Below, piece by piece: positions 37,778-47,393 of a stretch of 64,000 nt of DNA; position 1 is the first letter of the stretch; each line of letters begins with the position of its first letter. Made by a program: the position numbers and the translations under genes. The notes beneath the pieces were generated by a model, which was not told the DNA's origin, did not search any database, and was given only the letters and a program-made list of their open reading frames with translations. Source of the DNA: Mycobacterium alsense (lineage in GTDB: Bacteria > Actinomycetota > Actinomycetes > Mycobacteriales > Mycobacteriaceae); the NCBI RefSeq assembly GCF_002086635.1, contig NZ_MVHD01000018.1:20271-84270 (forward strand). Reading direction: 5' to 3'.

Positions 37778-38914
37778 ATGCGTGTCGGCGTTCCCACGGA
37801 GACCAAGAACAACGAGTTCCGGGTGGCCATCACCCCCGCCGGCGTCGCCGAACTCACCCGCCGCGGCCACGAGGTGCTGATCCAATCCGGCGCCGGGGAC
37901 GGGTCGGCGATCCCGGATGCGGAGTTCAAGGCGGCGGGCGCGCAGCTGACCGGCGCCGCCTCCGAGGTCTGGGCCGCCGCCGACCTGCTGCTCAAGGTCA
38001 AGGAACCGGTGCCCGCCGAGTACGGGCTGCTGCGCCGCGGCCAGGTCCTGTTCACGTTCCTGCATCTCGCCGCGTCGCGCGCGTGCACCGAGGCGCTGCT
38101 GGCGTCCGGGACGACCTCGATCGCCTACGAGACGGTGCAGGCCGCCGACGGCTCGCTGCCGCTGCTGGCCCCGATGAGCGAGGTCGCCGGTCGGCTCGCC
38201 GCCCAGGTGGGCGCCTACCACCTGATGCGCACCCGGGGCGGGCGCGGCGTGCTGATGGGCGGCGTCCCCGGGGTCAAACCCGCCGACGTGGTGGTGGTCG
38301 GTGCCGGCACGGCCGGCCACAACGCCGCGCGCGTCGCGGGCGGCATGGGCGCGACGGTCCTGGTTTTCGACGTCAACATCGCCAAGCTGCGGCTGCTCGA
38401 CGCCGAGCTCGCCGGCCGCTTCGGATTCGTGACCACCCGCTACTCGTCGGCGTACGAGCTCGAGGGTGCCGTCAAGCGCGCGGACCTGGTGATCGGCGCC
38501 GTCCTGGTGCCCGGCGGCAAGGCCCCCACGCTGATCACCAATTCCCTTGTCGCGCAGATGAAGCCGGGTGCGGTGCTGGTGGACGTCGCCATCGACCAGG
38601 GCGGCTGCTTCGAGGACTCGCGGCCCACCACCCATGACGACCCGACGTTCGCCGTGCACGACACCCTGTTCTACTGCGTGGCGAACATGCCCAGCGCAGT
38701 GCCCAAGACGTCGACCGTCGCGCTGACCAATGCGACGATGCCGTACGTGCTGAAACTCGCCGACTCTGGCTCTGGTGAAGGCTGGCGGGCGGCGTGCCGC
38801 TCGGATCTCGCTCTGGCCAAAGGGCTTTCGACGCACGACGGCTTGCTGCTGTCCGCCCGGGTGGCCGGCGACCTGGGGCTGCCCCACACCGACCCGGCGG
38901 ACGTGCTGGCCTGA
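37778..38914 (+). CDS. ald: Alanine dehydrogenase
   Basis: NAD-dependent oxidative deamination of alanine to pyruvate and ammonia, and the reverse; orthologue of Rv2780. The 378 residues are slightly longer than the 371 I recall for M. tuberculosis. Seen: MRVGVPTETKNNEFRVAITP, catalytic Lys in LLLKVKEPVPAEY and His in LFTFLHLAASR, NAD-binding VVVVGAGTAGHNAARVAGGM, and VLVDVAIDQGGCFEDSRPTT with Asp. In mycobacteria the enzyme supports nitrogen use and redox balance in low oxygen. It ends three bases before the convergent nitronate monooxygenase stop. Confidence 0.96.
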   Translation: MRVGVPTETKNNEFRVAITPAGVAELTRRGHEVLIQSGAGDGSAIPDAEFKAAGAQLTGAASEVWAAADLLLKVKEPVPAEYGLLRRGQVLFTFLHLAASRACTEALLASGTTSIAYETVQAADGSLPLLAPMSEVAGRLAAQVGAYHLMRTRGGRGVLMGGVPGVKPADVVVVGAGTAGHNAARVAGGMGATVLVFDVNIAKLRLLDAELAGRFGFVTTRYSSAYELEGAVKRADLVIGAVLVPGGKAPTLITNSLVAQMKPGAVLVDVAIDQGGCFEDSRPTTHDDPTFAVHDTLFYCVANMPSAVPKTSTVALTNATMPYVLKLADSGSGEGWRAACRSDLALAKGLSTHDGLLLSARVAGDLGLPHTDPADVLA

Positions 38915-38917
38915 CCG

Positions 38918-39958
38918 TCAACCGGCCAGGCCGGCCAGGCCGGCCAGGCCGGCGATGATGTCGGCCACCGGCCCCGGGCGCGCGTCGGCGAACGCGGTTC
39001 CCGCCCACAGGGCCATCCCGTCGGGGTCCTCCCGCTGGGTCGCCGCCTCCCGTATCGGCAGCGTCATCTGGTGGACCTCCGGATAGCCCAGCGGGGCCAC
39101 GCCGTCCAGCAGCCGGATGAACTCGTTCTCCAGGCCGCGCGCATACCGGCCGGAGAACGCGCGGCTGACGATCGTCTTGCCGAACAGCTGATTCTTCATC
39201 GCCGTGCGATGCGCCTGGTTGGTGCCGGCCTCGTCGGACAGCAGCAGCGCGGTGCCGACCTGCACGGCCACCGCGCCCCTGCGCAGCGCGCCGGCGACGT
39301 CGCCCGCGGTGCCCAGCCCGCCGGCGGCGATGAGCGGGACGTCGCGGTGCGCCCGATGGATCCGGTCGATCAACTCGTGCAGCGACTCCGTGCCGGGCTC
39401 CCGGTCCGGGGCGAAGGTGCCGCGGTGCCCGCCGGCGCCGGGGCCCTGCACCACCAGGCTGTCCGCGCCGGCGGCCACGGCCACACCCGCCTCGTAGGGC
39501 GACGTCACGGTGACCATCACCAGCAGCCCCAGCGCGCTGAGCCGCCGGATCACGTCCGGCGGCGGCGCCCCGAACGTGAACGACACCAGCTCGGGGCGCA
39601 CGTCGGCGACCACCTCGAGCTTGCGCTCCCAGCCGTCGTCGTCACCGTATTCGGGCCGGCCGACCTCGACCTGGTAGTGATCGGCGATGCCCTCCAGCTC
39701 GTCGGCGTAGTAGTCCAGCGCGGCCCAGTCGGCGACGCTGGGCTGGGGCACGAACAGGTTGACGCCCAACGGGCCGGTGGTCAGGGCGCGCGCGGCGGCG
39801 ATGTCGTCGGCGAACCGTTCGGCGCTCAGGTACCCGCCGGGGATGAAGCCGAGCCCGCCCGCGTTGGACACCGCCGCGGCCAGCGCCGGGGTGCCCGGGC
39901 CCCCGGCCATCGGCGCGCCGACGATGGGCACCGCGATATCCCAAAAACCCAGCACCAT
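38918..39958 (-). CDS. Nitronate monooxygenase (2-nitropropane dioxygenase-like)
   Basis: FMN-dependent TIM-barrel enzyme of 346 residues, orthologue of Rv2781c. Seen: IVGAPMAGGPGTPALAAAVS, GGLGFIPGGYLSAERF, VVQGPGAGGHRGTFAPD, PLIAAGGLGTAGDVAGALRR and VQVGTALLLSDEAGTNQAHR, the phosphate-binding signatures of the family. It detoxifies nitronates such as propionate-3-nitronate in characterised members. The extreme C-terminus AGLAGLAGLAG is encoded by a 9-bp tandem repeat and adds nothing recognisable. The ATG follows CTAGCTGCCC, with no clear ribosome-binding site. Confidence 0.88.
   Translation of the reverse strand: MVLGFWDIAVPIVGAPMAGGPGTPALAAAVSNAGGLGFIPGGYLSAERFADDIAAARALTTGPLGVNLFVPQPSVADWAALDYYADELEGIADHYQVEVGRPEYGDDDGWERKLEVVADVRPELVSFTFGAPPPDVIRRLSALGLLVMVTVTSPYEAGVAVAAGADSLVVQGPGAGGHRGTFAPDREPGTESLHELIDRIHRAHRDVPLIAAGGLGTAGDVAGALRRGAVAVQVGTALLLSDEAGTNQAHRTAMKNQLFGKTIVSRAFSGRYARGLENEFIRLLDGVAPLGYPEVHQMTLPIREAATQREDPDGMALWAGTAFADARPGPVADIIAGLAGLAGLAG
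38922..38948. repeat. 9-bp tandem repeat at the nitronate monooxygenase C-terminus
   Basis: CCGGCCAGG repeats three times with a partial fourth copy. It encodes Ala-Gly-Leu/Leu-Ala-Gly triplets on the minus strand and lies directly next to the ald stop. Confidence 0.92.
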
Positions 39959-40021
39959 GGGCAGCTAGTTCGCCGACGGCGAGCGCCGGCACGGCGCGAG
40001 TGAGGAGGCGGACATTTGAGA

Positions 40022-41338
40022 CTAATTTACCATCGCCCGAAGTTGTTGGGGCAGCGATCGTTTCGACGCGTACGGGCCCAGAACGGCGGCGCCGTAGCGC
40101 TTGCCCAGCAGGCGGCGCGCCACGGCGTTGACCTCGTCGACGGTCACGTCGTCGATCTGTTGCAGGGTGTGTTCGATGCCGCGGTGCCTGCCGTAGTTCA
40201 ATTCGCTGCGGCCGATGCGGCTCATCCGGGAGCCGGAGTCCTCCAGCCCGAGGACGAGCCCGCCGCGCAGCGAGCCCTTGGCGATGCGGCATTCGTCCTC
40301 GGTGATGCCGTCGCGCGCCACCGCGTCGAGCACCTCGGTGGTCACCCGCATGACGTCGGGGAAGCGCTCGGGCAGGCACGCCGCGTACACCGAAAGCGCG
40401 CCGCTGTCGGCGAAGATGTCCACCGCCGAGTAGACGGAATAGGCCAGGCCGCGCAGCTCCCGAACCTCTTGGAACAGCCGGGAACTCAGGCCGCCGCCCA
40501 GCGCGGTGTGCAGCACCGACAGCGCCCAGCGGTGCTCCCAGTTGCGCCCGGGGGTGCGCACGCCCAGCGACACGTGGGTCTGCTCGGCGTCCCGGTTGAC
40601 CAGCACCAGCGCGGGGCGGCCGTTGACCCGTCCGGCGCCCTTGCGCGGGGGGACGGGCTGGCGCCCGCGGATCAGGTGTTGCCCGAAGTGCTCGCGCACC
40701 AGCGCGACCACCTCGTCATGGTCGACGTTGCCGGCCACCGCGACGACCATCCGTTCCGGGGTGTAGCGCCGCACGTGAAACGAGTGCAGCTGGCCGCGCG
40801 TCATCGCCGACACCGAACGCGCGGTGCCGATCACCGGGCGGCCCACCGGGTGGTCGCCGAACAGCGCCGAGAGAAAAATGTCGCCGAGCGCTTCCTCGGG
40901 GTCGTCGTCGCGCATCGCGATCTCCTCGAGGACGACGTCGCGTTCCAGCTCGACGTCGTCGGCGGCGCAGGACCCGTTGAGCACCACGTCGGCGACCAGG
41001 TCGACCGCCAGCGCGAGGTCGGTGTCGAGCACGTGCGCGTAGTAGCAGGTGTGCTCCCGCGAGGTGAACGCGTTCAGCTCCCCGCCGACGGCGTCCATCG
41101 CCTGGGCGATGTCCACCGCGGTGCGGGTGGGGGTCGACTTGAACAGCAGGTGCTCGAGAAAGTGCGCCGCCCCGGCCACCGTGGCACCCTCGTCGCGCGA
41201 TCCGACGCCGACCCAGACCCCGACCGACGCGGAGCGCACCGAGGGCAGGTACTCGGTGACCACCCGCAGGCCTCCCGGCAGCGTGGTGCGGCGCAGGGCC
41301 CGGGCGGTCGCAGGATCAGCCGGTGACCGTGGCGGCAT
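40022..41338 (-). CDS. pepR: M16-family zinc peptidase PepR
   Basis: A 438-residue insulinase-type protease, orthologue of Rv2782c. Seen: inverted zinc motif HFLEH near residue 59 in [16 protein letters not shown], the downstream Glu in [19 protein letters not shown], and [20 protein letters not shown] with the R/Y pair typical of M16B enzymes. The cellular substrate is unknown; pepR genes regularly follow pnp in actinobacteria. ATG 41338 overlaps the pnp C-terminal coding region by 23 bases, so it is translated from the pnp transcript. Confidence 0.94.
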   Translation of the reverse strand: MPPRSPADPATARALRRTTLPGGLRVVTEYLPSVRSASVGVWVGVGSRDEGATVAGAAHFLEHLLFKSTPTRTAVDIAQAMDAVGGELNAFTSREHTCYYAHVLDTDLALAVDLVADVVLNGSCAADDVELERDVVLEEIAMRDDDPEEALGDIFLSALFGDHPVGRPVIGTARSVSAMTRGQLHSFHVRRYTPERMVVAVAGNVDHDEVVALVREHFGQHLIRGRQPVPPRKGAGRVNGRPALVLVNRDAEQTHVSLGVRTPGRNWEHRWALSVLHTALGGGLSSRLFQEVRELRGLAYSVYSAVDIFADSGALSVYAACLPERFPDVMRVTTEVLDAVARDGITEDECRIAKGSLRGGLVLGLEDSGSRMSRIGRSELNYGRHRGIEHTLQQIDDVTVDEVNAVARRLLGKRYGAAVLGPYASKRSLPQQLRAMVN

Positions 41339-43622
41339 CGGCAGGAGCTGTGGCGGGCGAGGCCGGGCTGTCTGTCGAGTCGTCTTCGGCCACCAGGACC
41401 AGGGAAATCTTGCCCCGCTTGTCGATGTCGGCGATCTCCACGCGCAGCTTGTCGCCGACGTTCACGACGTCCTCGACCTTCGCGATGCGCTTGCCCTTGC
41501 CGAGCTTGGAGATGTGCACCAGGCCGTCGCGCCCGGGCAGCAGCGACACGAACGCGCCGAAATCCGTTGTCTTGACGACGGTTCCGAGGAACCGCTCGCC
41601 CACGGTCGGCAGCTGCGGGTTGGCGATGGCGTTGATCCGGTCGATCGCCGCCTGCGCCGAGGGCCCGTCGGTGGCGCCGACGAACACGGTGCCGTCGTCC
41701 TCGATGGAGATCTGCGCGCCGGTCTCCTCGGTGATCGCGTTGATGACCTTGCCCTTGGGGCCGATGACCTCGCCGATCTTGTCCACCGGGACCTTGATGG
41801 TGGTCACCCGCGGGGCGTACGGGCTCATCTCGTCGGGCGCGTCGATGGCCTCGGCCATGACCTCGAGAATCGTCAGGCGCGCGTCCTTGGCCTGGGCCAG
41901 CGCACCGGCGAGGACCTTCGACGGGATCCCGTCGAGCTTGGTGTCCAGCTGCAGCGCGGTGACGAAGTCCTTGGTGCCGGCGACCTTGAAGTCCATGTCG
42001 CCGAACGCGTCCTCGGCGCCGAGGATGTCGGTGAGGGTCACGTAGCGCCGCTCGGTCGATTTCCCGCCGTCGCCGCCGTCGGTCTCGACGTCGTCGGAAA
42101 CCAGGCCCATCGCGATCCCGGCCACCGGCGCCTTCAGCGGCACCCCGGCGTTGAGCAGCGCCAGCGTCGACGCGCACACCGAGCCCATCGAGGTCGAGCC
42201 GTTGGAGCCCAGCGCCTCCGACACCTGGCGGATGGCGTACGGGAATTCCTCGACGCTCGGCAGCACCGGCACCAGGGCGCGTTCGGCCAGGGCGCCGTGC
42301 CCGATCTCGCGCCGCTTGGGCGAGCCGACGCGGCCGGTCTCGCCGGTGGAGAACGGCGGGAAGTTGTAGTGGTGCATGTAGCGCTTGGACGTTTCGGGCC
42401 CCAGCGAGTCGATCTGCTGGGCCATCTTGACCATGTCGAGCGTGGTCACGCCCAGGATCTGGGTCTCGCCGCGCTGGAACAGCGCGCTGCCGTGCGCCCG
42501 TGGGACGACGGCGACCTCGGCCGACAGGGCGCGGATGTCGGTGATGCCGCGGCCGTCGATGCGGAAGTGGTCGGTGAGGATGCGCTGGCGCACCAGCTTC
42601 TTGGTCAGCGCGCGGAACGCGGCGCTGACCTCCTTCTCCCGGCCCTCGTAGGTGCCAGAGTCCCCGGTGAGCCGCTCGAGGACCTGGGCCTTGATCTCGG
42701 CGGTGCGCTCGTCGCGTTCGGCCTTGCCGCCGATGGTCAGCGCGTTGGACAGCTCCTCGGTGGCGATCGAGGAGACCGAGTAGTAGACGTCGTCGCCGTA
42801 GTCAGGGAACACCGGGTAGTCGCTGGTGGGTTTTGCGGCCGCGTCGGCGAGCTCCTGCTGCGCGGTGCAGAGCGCCGCGATGAACGGTTTGGCGGCCTCG
42901 AGGCCTTCGGCCACAACGCTTTCCGTCGGGGCCTGGGCGCCGCCGTCGAGGAGTTCGATGACGTGCTCGGTGGCCTCGGCCTCGACCATCATGATCGCTA
43001 TGTCTTTTTCGTCGTTACCGTCAGCCCCGCCGCCGACTATGCGGCCCGCGACGACCATGTCGAACACGGCCCGCTCGAGCTGCTCGACGGTCGGGAACGC
43101 CACCCAGGTGCCGTCGATGAGTGCCACCCGGACGCCGCCGACCGGGCCGGAGAACGGCAGGCCGGCCAGCTGGGTCGAGGCCGACGCGGCGTTGATCGCC
43201 AGCACGTCGTAGAGGTCGTTGGGGTCCAGGCTCAGGATCGTCACCACGACCTGGATCTCGTTGCGCAGGCCGTCGACGAACGACGGGCGCAGCGGGCGGT
43301 CGATGAGCCGGCAGGTCAGGATGGCGTCGGTGGACGGGCGACCCTCGCGGCGGAAGAACGAGCCGGGGATGCGGCCCGCGGCGTACATCCGCTCCTCGAC
43401 GTCGACCGTCAGCGGGAAGAAGTCGAAGTGCTCCTTGGGACTCTTGCTGGCGGTGGTCGCCGACAGCAGCATGTTCTCGTCGTCGAGGTAGGCGACGACG
43501 GCGCCGGCGGCCTGCTGGGCCAGCCGCCCGGTCTCGAAACGGACGGTGCGGGTGCCGAAGCTCCCGTTGTCGATGGTGGCGGTCGCCTCGAACACGCCTT
43601 CTTCAATTTCAGCTACAGACAT
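41316..43622 (-). CDS. pnp: Polynucleotide phosphorylase / guanosine pentaphosphate synthetase
   Basis: 3'-5' phosphorolytic exoribonuclease (768 residues), called gpsI in M. tuberculosis (Rv2783c). Seen: two RNase PH-like domains ([20 protein letters not shown] and the active-site stretch [40 protein letters not shown]), a KH domain ([20 protein letters not shown]) and a C-terminal S1 domain ([32 protein letters not shown]). The tail is Asp/Ala/Pro-rich. ATG 43622. The 366 bases upstream hold no gene and probably form a long 5' leader. Confidence 0.97.
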   Translation of the reverse strand: MSVAEIEEGVFEATATIDNGSFGTRTVRFETGRLAQQAAGAVVAYLDDENMLLSATTASKSPKEHFDFFPLTVDVEERMYAAGRIPGSFFRREGRPSTDAILTCRLIDRPLRPSFVDGLRNEIQVVVTILSLDPNDLYDVLAINAASASTQLAGLPFSGPVGGVRVALIDGTWVAFPTVEQLERAVFDMVVAGRIVGGGADGNDEKDIAIMMVEAEATEHVIELLDGGAQAPTESVVAEGLEAAKPFIAALCTAQQELADAAAKPTSDYPVFPDYGDDVYYSVSSIATEELSNALTIGGKAERDERTAEIKAQVLERLTGDSGTYEGREKEVSAAFRALTKKLVRQRILTDHFRIDGRGITDIRALSAEVAVVPRAHGSALFQRGETQILGVTTLDMVKMAQQIDSLGPETSKRYMHHYNFPPFSTGETGRVGSPKRREIGHGALAERALVPVLPSVEEFPYAIRQVSEALGSNGSTSMGSVCASTLALLNAGVPLKAPVAGIAMGLVSDDVETDGGDGGKSTERRYVTLTDILGAEDAFGDMDFKVAGTKDFVTALQLDTKLDGIPSKVLAGALAQAKDARLTILEVMAEAIDAPDEMSPYAPRVTTIKVPVDKIGEVIGPKGKVINAITEETGAQISIEDDGTVFVGATDGPSAQAAIDRINAIANPQLPTVGERFLGTVVKTTDFGAFVSLLPGRDGLVHISKLGKGKRIAKVEDVVNVGDKLRVEIADIDKRGKISLVLVAEDDSTDSPASPATAPADAATVTG

Positions 43623-43887
43623 GGGTGTCCGTATGGCCTCTCTGGGTATTCAGCTATTTCGCGCGTCGGCGACAAGCGGGTGAAACCCGGGAGAGCGATG
43701 AGTCTGTATGCGGCTACGGCCATCGATCGAAGCGGCCGAGAAGCCCCAGATCCGGGGAGCCCGGCAGCCACTACCGAAGACCGCCCGATGCAGACTGGGC
43801 CGCTTCCGTCTTGACACGCTGGAACGGCACACGCGGATCTGCGCGACCGCACCGTTCGTCCGGGCCGAAGAGGCCCAGAACGCCCCC

Positions 43888-43893
43888 ACTCTA
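43888..43893 (-). promoter_or_regulatory. Predicted -10 for pnp
   Basis: TAGAGT preceded by TG (TGTAGAGT) on the minus strand, an extended TANNNT-type -10. Transcription from about 43880 would give a leader of around 260 bases. Confidence 0.4.
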
Positions 43894-43965
43894 CACGGAC
43901 GCACCGCCCCCGCCAGCGGGGACTCGGGATTCGCCGGGCCGCCCGGCCGCGCTCAGCGACTCGGT

Positions 43966-43986
43966 CAGCCGCTGGCTCAGCGGCTG
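43966..43986 (-). terminator. Perfect hairpin directly after rpsO
   Basis: CAGCCGCTG and CAGCGGCTG pair perfectly (9 bp) around a 3-base loop, beginning 3 bases after the rpsO stop. There is no U tract, as is usual for mycobacterial intrinsic terminators. Confidence 0.6.
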
Positions 43987-43988
43987 CG

Positions 43989-44258
43989 TCAGCGCCGCAG
44001 CCCGAGGCGCTCGACGAGCGAGCGGTAGCGCTCCACGTCGATCTGCGACACGTATTTGAGCAGGCGGCGCCGCCGACCCACCAGCAGCAGCAGTCCGCGC
44101 CGCGAGTGGTGGTCGTGCTTGTGCACCTTGAGGTGCTCGGTCAGGTCGGCGATCCGCCTGGTCAGCAGCGCGACCTGGGCCTCCGGGGAGCCCGTGTCGG
44201 TCTCGTGCAGGCCGTAGGAGTTCAGGATCTCCTTTTTTTGCTCGGCAGTAAGCGCCAC
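43989..44258 (-). CDS. rpsO: 30S ribosomal protein S15
   Basis: An 89-residue S15 that binds the central domain of 16S rRNA; orthologue of Rv2785c. Seen: family hallmarks [40 protein letters not shown] and [23 protein letters not shown] 44258 has GGAG 9 bases upstream. A TGATAAACT extended -10 lies at 44342-44350, giving a leader of roughly 85 bases. A seven-A run occurs in the coding strand at Lys8-Lys9. Confidence 0.98.
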   Translation of the reverse strand: MALTAEQKKEILNSYGLHETDTGSPEAQVALLTRRIADLTEHLKVHKHDHHSRRGLLLLVGRRRRLLKYVSQIDVERYRSLVERLGLRR

Positions 44259-44344
44259 GAATACATCTCCATCAATCGGTCCGCGATCATTGGGTATCAG
44301 GGCGCGGCCACCGCGAACCGCAGCACGCGCCGATGTCGCCCGGC

Positions 44345-44350
44345 AGTTTA
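44345..44350 (-). promoter_or_regulatory. Predicted extended -10 for rpsO
   Basis: TAAACT preceded by TGA on the minus strand, an extended -10. It lies about 87 bases upstream of the GTG, leaving room for an S15-responsive leader. Confidence 0.45.
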
Positions 44351-44375
44351 TCAGCGGTCGGCGGTCCGGCCCGAA

Positions 44376-45365
44376 TCACTCCGTGAGCAGGGCGCGGGCC
44401 CGCTCGGTGTCCTCCCCCATGGCGGCGATGAGATCGGCCACGGAGTCGAACTTGCGCTGCCCGCGGATGCGCGCGACGAAGTCCAGCGCCACGTGCTGGC
44501 CGTACAGGTCGGCGGTGGTGTCCAGGACGTACGCCTCGACGGTGCGGGTGCGGCCGGAGAACGTCGGGTTGGTGCCGACCGACACCGCGGCCGCGTACCG
44601 CTCCCCCGGCGCTATCGCCCGGGGGGTCGCGGTCACCGGGCCGGGCGCCAGCAGGCTGAACCAGGCCGCGTACACGCCGTCGGCGGGGATGGCCGAATAC
44701 ATCGGCGGCGCCACGTTCGCGGTGGGAAAGCCCAGCTCCGCGCCCCGCCCGTAGCCGCGCACGATGACGCCCTCGACGCGGTGCGGGCGGCCCAGCGCGT
44801 CGGCGGCCGCCACCATGTCGCCGGCGTCGACGCAGGACCGGATGTAGGTGGACGAGAACGTCACCGTCTCGTTGCTGAAGCCGTCGGAGGGCTCGGACAG
44901 CAGCGACATCGACTCCACCGCGAAGCCGAACCGCTCCCCGGCGCGGCGCAGGGTCTCGACGTTGCCGGCGGCCTTTTTGCCGAACGTGAAGTTCTCCCCC
45001 ACCACGACCTCCACCACGTGCAGGTTCTCCACCAGCAGCTCGTGGATGTACCGCTCGGGGGTGAGTTTCATGAAGTCGGTGTTGAACGGCATCACCAGGA
45101 AGACATCGATGCCCAGCTCCTCGACCAGCTCGGCGCGGCGCGCGAGCGTCGTCAGCTGCGCGGGATGGCTGCCCGGGTAGACCACTTCCATCGGGTGCGG
45201 GTCGAAGGTCATCAGCACGGACGGCACGTTGCGGGCGCGGGCGGCCTTGACCGCGTGCGCGATCAGCTCGGCGTGCCCACGATGCACGCCGTCGAACACC
45301 CCGATGGTGACCACGCATCTGCCCCAGTCCGTGGGGATCTCGTCCTGGCCCCGCCACCGCTGCAC
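44376..45365 (-). CDS. ribF: Bifunctional riboflavin kinase / FAD synthetase
   Basis: A 329-residue enzyme that makes FMN and then FAD; orthologue of Rv2786c. Seen: the N-terminal adenylyltransferase nucleotide motif VTIGVFDGVHRGHAELIAHA, LMTFDPHPMEV, FSSTYIRSCVDAGDM, and the C-terminal kinase motif GRGAELGFPTANVAPPMYSA followed by VSVGTNPTFSGRTRTVEAYV. GTG 45365 has a TAGGCT -10 seven bases upstream. It supplies cofactors to flavoenzymes, several of which (ThyX, FadE, BVMO) are encoded in this window. Confidence 0.96.
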   Translation of the reverse strand: MQRWRGQDEIPTDWGRCVVTIGVFDGVHRGHAELIAHAVKAARARNVPSVLMTFDPHPMEVVYPGSHPAQLTTLARRAELVEELGIDVFLVMPFNTDFMKLTPERYIHELLVENLHVVEVVVGENFTFGKKAAGNVETLRRAGERFGFAVESMSLLSEPSDGFSNETVTFSSTYIRSCVDAGDMVAAADALGRPHRVEGVIVRGYGRGAELGFPTANVAPPMYSAIPADGVYAAWFSLLAPGPVTATPRAIAPGERYAAAVSVGTNPTFSGRTRTVEAYVLDTTADLYGQHVALDFVARIRGQRKFDSVADLIAAMGEDTERARALLTE

Positions 45366-45372
45366 GACCGCA

Positions 45373-45378
45373 AGCCTA
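45373..45378 (-). promoter_or_regulatory. Predicted -10 of leaderless ribF
   Basis: TAGGCT ends 7 bases before GTG 45365. Confidence 0.5.
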
Positions 45379-45398
45379 CGACGCGGGACGGGGATGCC

Positions 45399-45404
45399 TA
45401 AACT
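45399..45404 (+). promoter_or_regulatory. Predicted -10 of mntR
   Basis: TAAACT ends 8 bases before GTG 45413, a borderline leaderless arrangement. It lies back to back with the ribF promoter in a 47-base gap. Confidence 0.4.
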
Positions 45405-45412
45405 TTCAGCTT

Positions 45413-46117
45413 GTGAGGGCTGACGACGAGCCAGGCGGTATCACCGCGGTCGGCCAGGACTACCTGAAGGTCATCTGGAACGCCCAGGAATGGTCGCCGG
45501 AGGGCAAGCCCGAGAAGGTCAGCACCAAGATGCTGGCCGACCGGATAGGGGTGTCGGCCAGCACGGCCTCGGAGTCGATCCGCAAGCTCGCCGAGCAGGG
45601 CCTGGTCGATCACGAGAAGTACGGCGCGGTGACGCTCACCGAGGCGGGCCGGCGGGCGGCCCTGGAGGTGGTGCGCCGCCACCGGCTGCTGGAGACCTTC
45701 CTGGTCAACGAGCTCGGCTACGGCTGGGACGAGGTCCACGACGAGGCCGAGGTGCTCGAGCACGCGGTGTCGGATCGCCTGGTGGCCCGCATCGACGCGA
45801 AGCTGGGCTATCCCCAGCGGGACCCGCACGGCGACCCGATCCCGGCCTCCGACGGGCAGGTGCCCACGCCGCCCGCTCGCCAGCTGTGGGCGTGCGACGA
45901 CGGCGACACCGGGACGGTGGCCCGCATCTCCGACGCCGACCCGGAGATGCTGCGCTATTTCAGCGACGTCGGGATACAGCTGGACTCGCGGCTGCGGGTG
46001 CTGACCCGCCGGGAGTTCGCCGGCATGATCTCCGTGGCGATCGAATCCGCCGACGGCGCCGAGAACACCGTCGATTTGGGCAGCCCGGCGGCCCGGGCGA
46101 TCTGGGTGGTGGCCTGA
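45413..46117 (+). CDS. mntR: DtxR-family metal-dependent regulator (MntR/SirR)
   Basis: A 234-residue iron/manganese-dependent repressor family protein, orthologue of Rv2788. Seen: winged HTH VSTKMLADRIGVSASTASES and VDHEKYGAVTLTEAGRRAAL, the metal-binding and dimerisation region RRHRLLETFLVNELGYGWDE, VHDEAEVLEHAVSDRLVARI, and a C-terminal FeoA/SH3-like domain. M. tuberculosis MntR represses manganese uptake. The predicted -10 lies 8 bases before GTG 45413. A short hairpin separates it from convergent fadE21. Confidence 0.92.
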   Translation: MRADDEPGGITAVGQDYLKVIWNAQEWSPEGKPEKVSTKMLADRIGVSASTASESIRKLAEQGLVDHEKYGAVTLTEAGRRAALEVVRRHRLLETFLVNELGYGWDEVHDEAEVLEHAVSDRLVARIDAKLGYPQRDPHGDPIPASDGQVPTPPARQLWACDDGDTGTVARISDADPEMLRYFSDVGIQLDSRLRVLTRREFAGMISVAIESADGAENTVDLGSPAARAIWVVA

Positions 46118-46119
46118 GA

Positions 46120-46133
46120 CCCGGCGTGCCGGG
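46120..46133. terminator. Short hairpin between mntR and fadE21
   Basis: CCCGGC-GT-GCCGGG between convergent stops. The loop is tight, so the effective stem may be five pairs. Confidence 0.4.
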
Positions 46134-46135
46134 CG

Positions 46136-47380
46136 CTAATCCGATAGCAGGCCCTTGGCGATGTGGGTGACCTGGACCTCGTTGCTGCCGGCGTAGATCA
46201 TCAGCGATTTCGCGTCGCGGGCCAGCTGCTCCACGCGGTACTCGGCCATGTAGCCGTTGCCGCCGAACAGCTGCACGGCCTCCATCGCGACCTCGGTGGC
46301 CGCCTCCGAGGAGTACAGCTTGATCGCCGACGCCTCGGCCAGCGTCAGCGGCTTCCCGGCCCGCTGGCGCTCGATGGTGTGAAAGACCATGTTCTGCACG
46401 TTCATCCGCGCGACTTCCATCTTCGCCAGCTTGAGCTGGATCAGCTGGAACTGCCCGATGTTCTTGCCCCACAGCGTGCGCGTCTTCGCGTAGTCCACGC
46501 ACAGCCGGTGGCATTCGTTGATGATGCCCAGCGCCATCATCGCGATCCCGATCCGCTCGGCGGCGAAATTGTCGCGAGCGCTTTCGCGGCCGTCCCCGGC
46601 GGCGTGCTGTTCGCTCTCCCCCAGCAGCCGGTCCGGGGTCAGGCGCACGTTGTCGAAGAACAACTCGCCCGTCGGCGAGGACATCATGCCCATCTTCTTG
46701 AACGGCTTGCCCTGCGTCAGGCCCGGCATGCCCGCGTCGAGCACGAAGACCAGCACCGGACGATTACGCTTGTCCACCTTGTCCGCGGACGGATCGCCCT
46801 CGTCCAGTTTCGCGTACACGACCAGGACGTCGGCGTAGGGCCCGTTGGTGATGAACGTCTTCTGCCCGTTGAGGATGTAGTCCGCGCCGTCCCTTTTGAC
46901 GTAAGTCTTCATTCCGCCGAACGCGTCCGAGCCCGAGTCCGGCTCGGTGATGGCCCACGCCGCGATCTTCTTCAGCGTCATCAGGTCGGGCAGCCAGCGT
47001 TCCTTCTGCGCCAGCGTGCCGCGGCTCGCGATCGTCGCCGCGCCCAGGCCGAGGCTGACCGAGGCGGTGCTCAGCAGGCCGATGCTGACGCCGGCGAGCT
47101 CGGAGACCAGCACCGCCATCATCGACGCCTGGCCACCGCCCCCGAAACCTGCTGAGCCGTCGTCCTTTTCGCTGTGCCCGCTACGCTCGCGGTCCAGCAT
47201 CTTCTTGACCGCCTCGGCGGCCATCGCGTCGAGGCCGAACTGGCTGAACAGCTTGCGCGCGATCGGATAGGGCGACAGCGCGCCGGTTTCCAGTTCGTCG
47301 AGGTGCGGGCGGATCTCCTTGTCGATGAACTGGCGGACTGCGTCCCGGACCATCAGGTCCGTGTCGGACCACTCGAACAC
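46136..47380 (-). CDS. fadE21: Acyl-CoA dehydrogenase FadE21
   Basis: A 414-residue acyl-CoA dehydrogenase, orthologue of Rv2789c. Seen: VRQFIDKEIRPHLDELETGA, AAWAITEPDSGSDAFGGMKT (FAD motif), YILNGQKTFITNGPYADVLV, MGMMSSPTGELFFDNVRLTP, and C-terminal QLFGGNGYMAEYRVEQLARD with AGSNEVQVTHIA. An insert SGHSEKDDGSAGFGGGGQAS in the N-terminal domain is Gly-rich. GTG 47380 lies 13 bases after ltp1, so the two form an operon. Likely beta-oxidation of an acyl-CoA whose chain is unknown. Confidence 0.92.
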   Translation of the reverse strand: MFEWSDTDLMVRDAVRQFIDKEIRPHLDELETGALSPYPIARKLFSQFGLDAMAAEAVKKMLDRERSGHSEKDDGSAGFGGGGQASMMAVLVSELAGVSIGLLSTASVSLGLGAATIASRGTLAQKERWLPDLMTLKKIAAWAITEPDSGSDAFGGMKTYVKRDGADYILNGQKTFITNGPYADVLVVYAKLDEGDPSADKVDKRNRPVLVFVLDAGMPGLTQGKPFKKMGMMSSPTGELFFDNVRLTPDRLLGESEQHAAGDGRESARDNFAAERIGIAMMALGIINECHRLCVDYAKTRTLWGKNIGQFQLIQLKLAKMEVARMNVQNMVFHTIERQRAGKPLTLAEASAIKLYSSEAATEVAMEAVQLFGGNGYMAEYRVEQLARDAKSLMIYAGSNEVQVTHIAKGLLSD

Positions 47381-47393
47381 GGGTCGCCCGGGA

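Larger units (their letters stand above)
43623..43988 (-). other. 366-bp non-coding region: pnp leader and rpsO terminator
   Basis: No supported gene, although M. tuberculosis carries lppU (Rv2784c) here as I recall. On the minus strand it contains, in order, the rpsO terminator hairpin, a TAGAGT -10 at 43888-43893, and a roughly 260-base leader to the pnp ATG. Near its 5' end GGGCC and GGCCC (43862-43876) can form a stem. A long structured leader fits the autoregulation of pnp known in enterobacteria, but this is inference here. Confidence 0.6.

Noticed and set aside
41049..43814. 921-codon plus-strand open frame
   Set aside because: Antisense to pnp, which has intact catalytic, KH and S1 domains.
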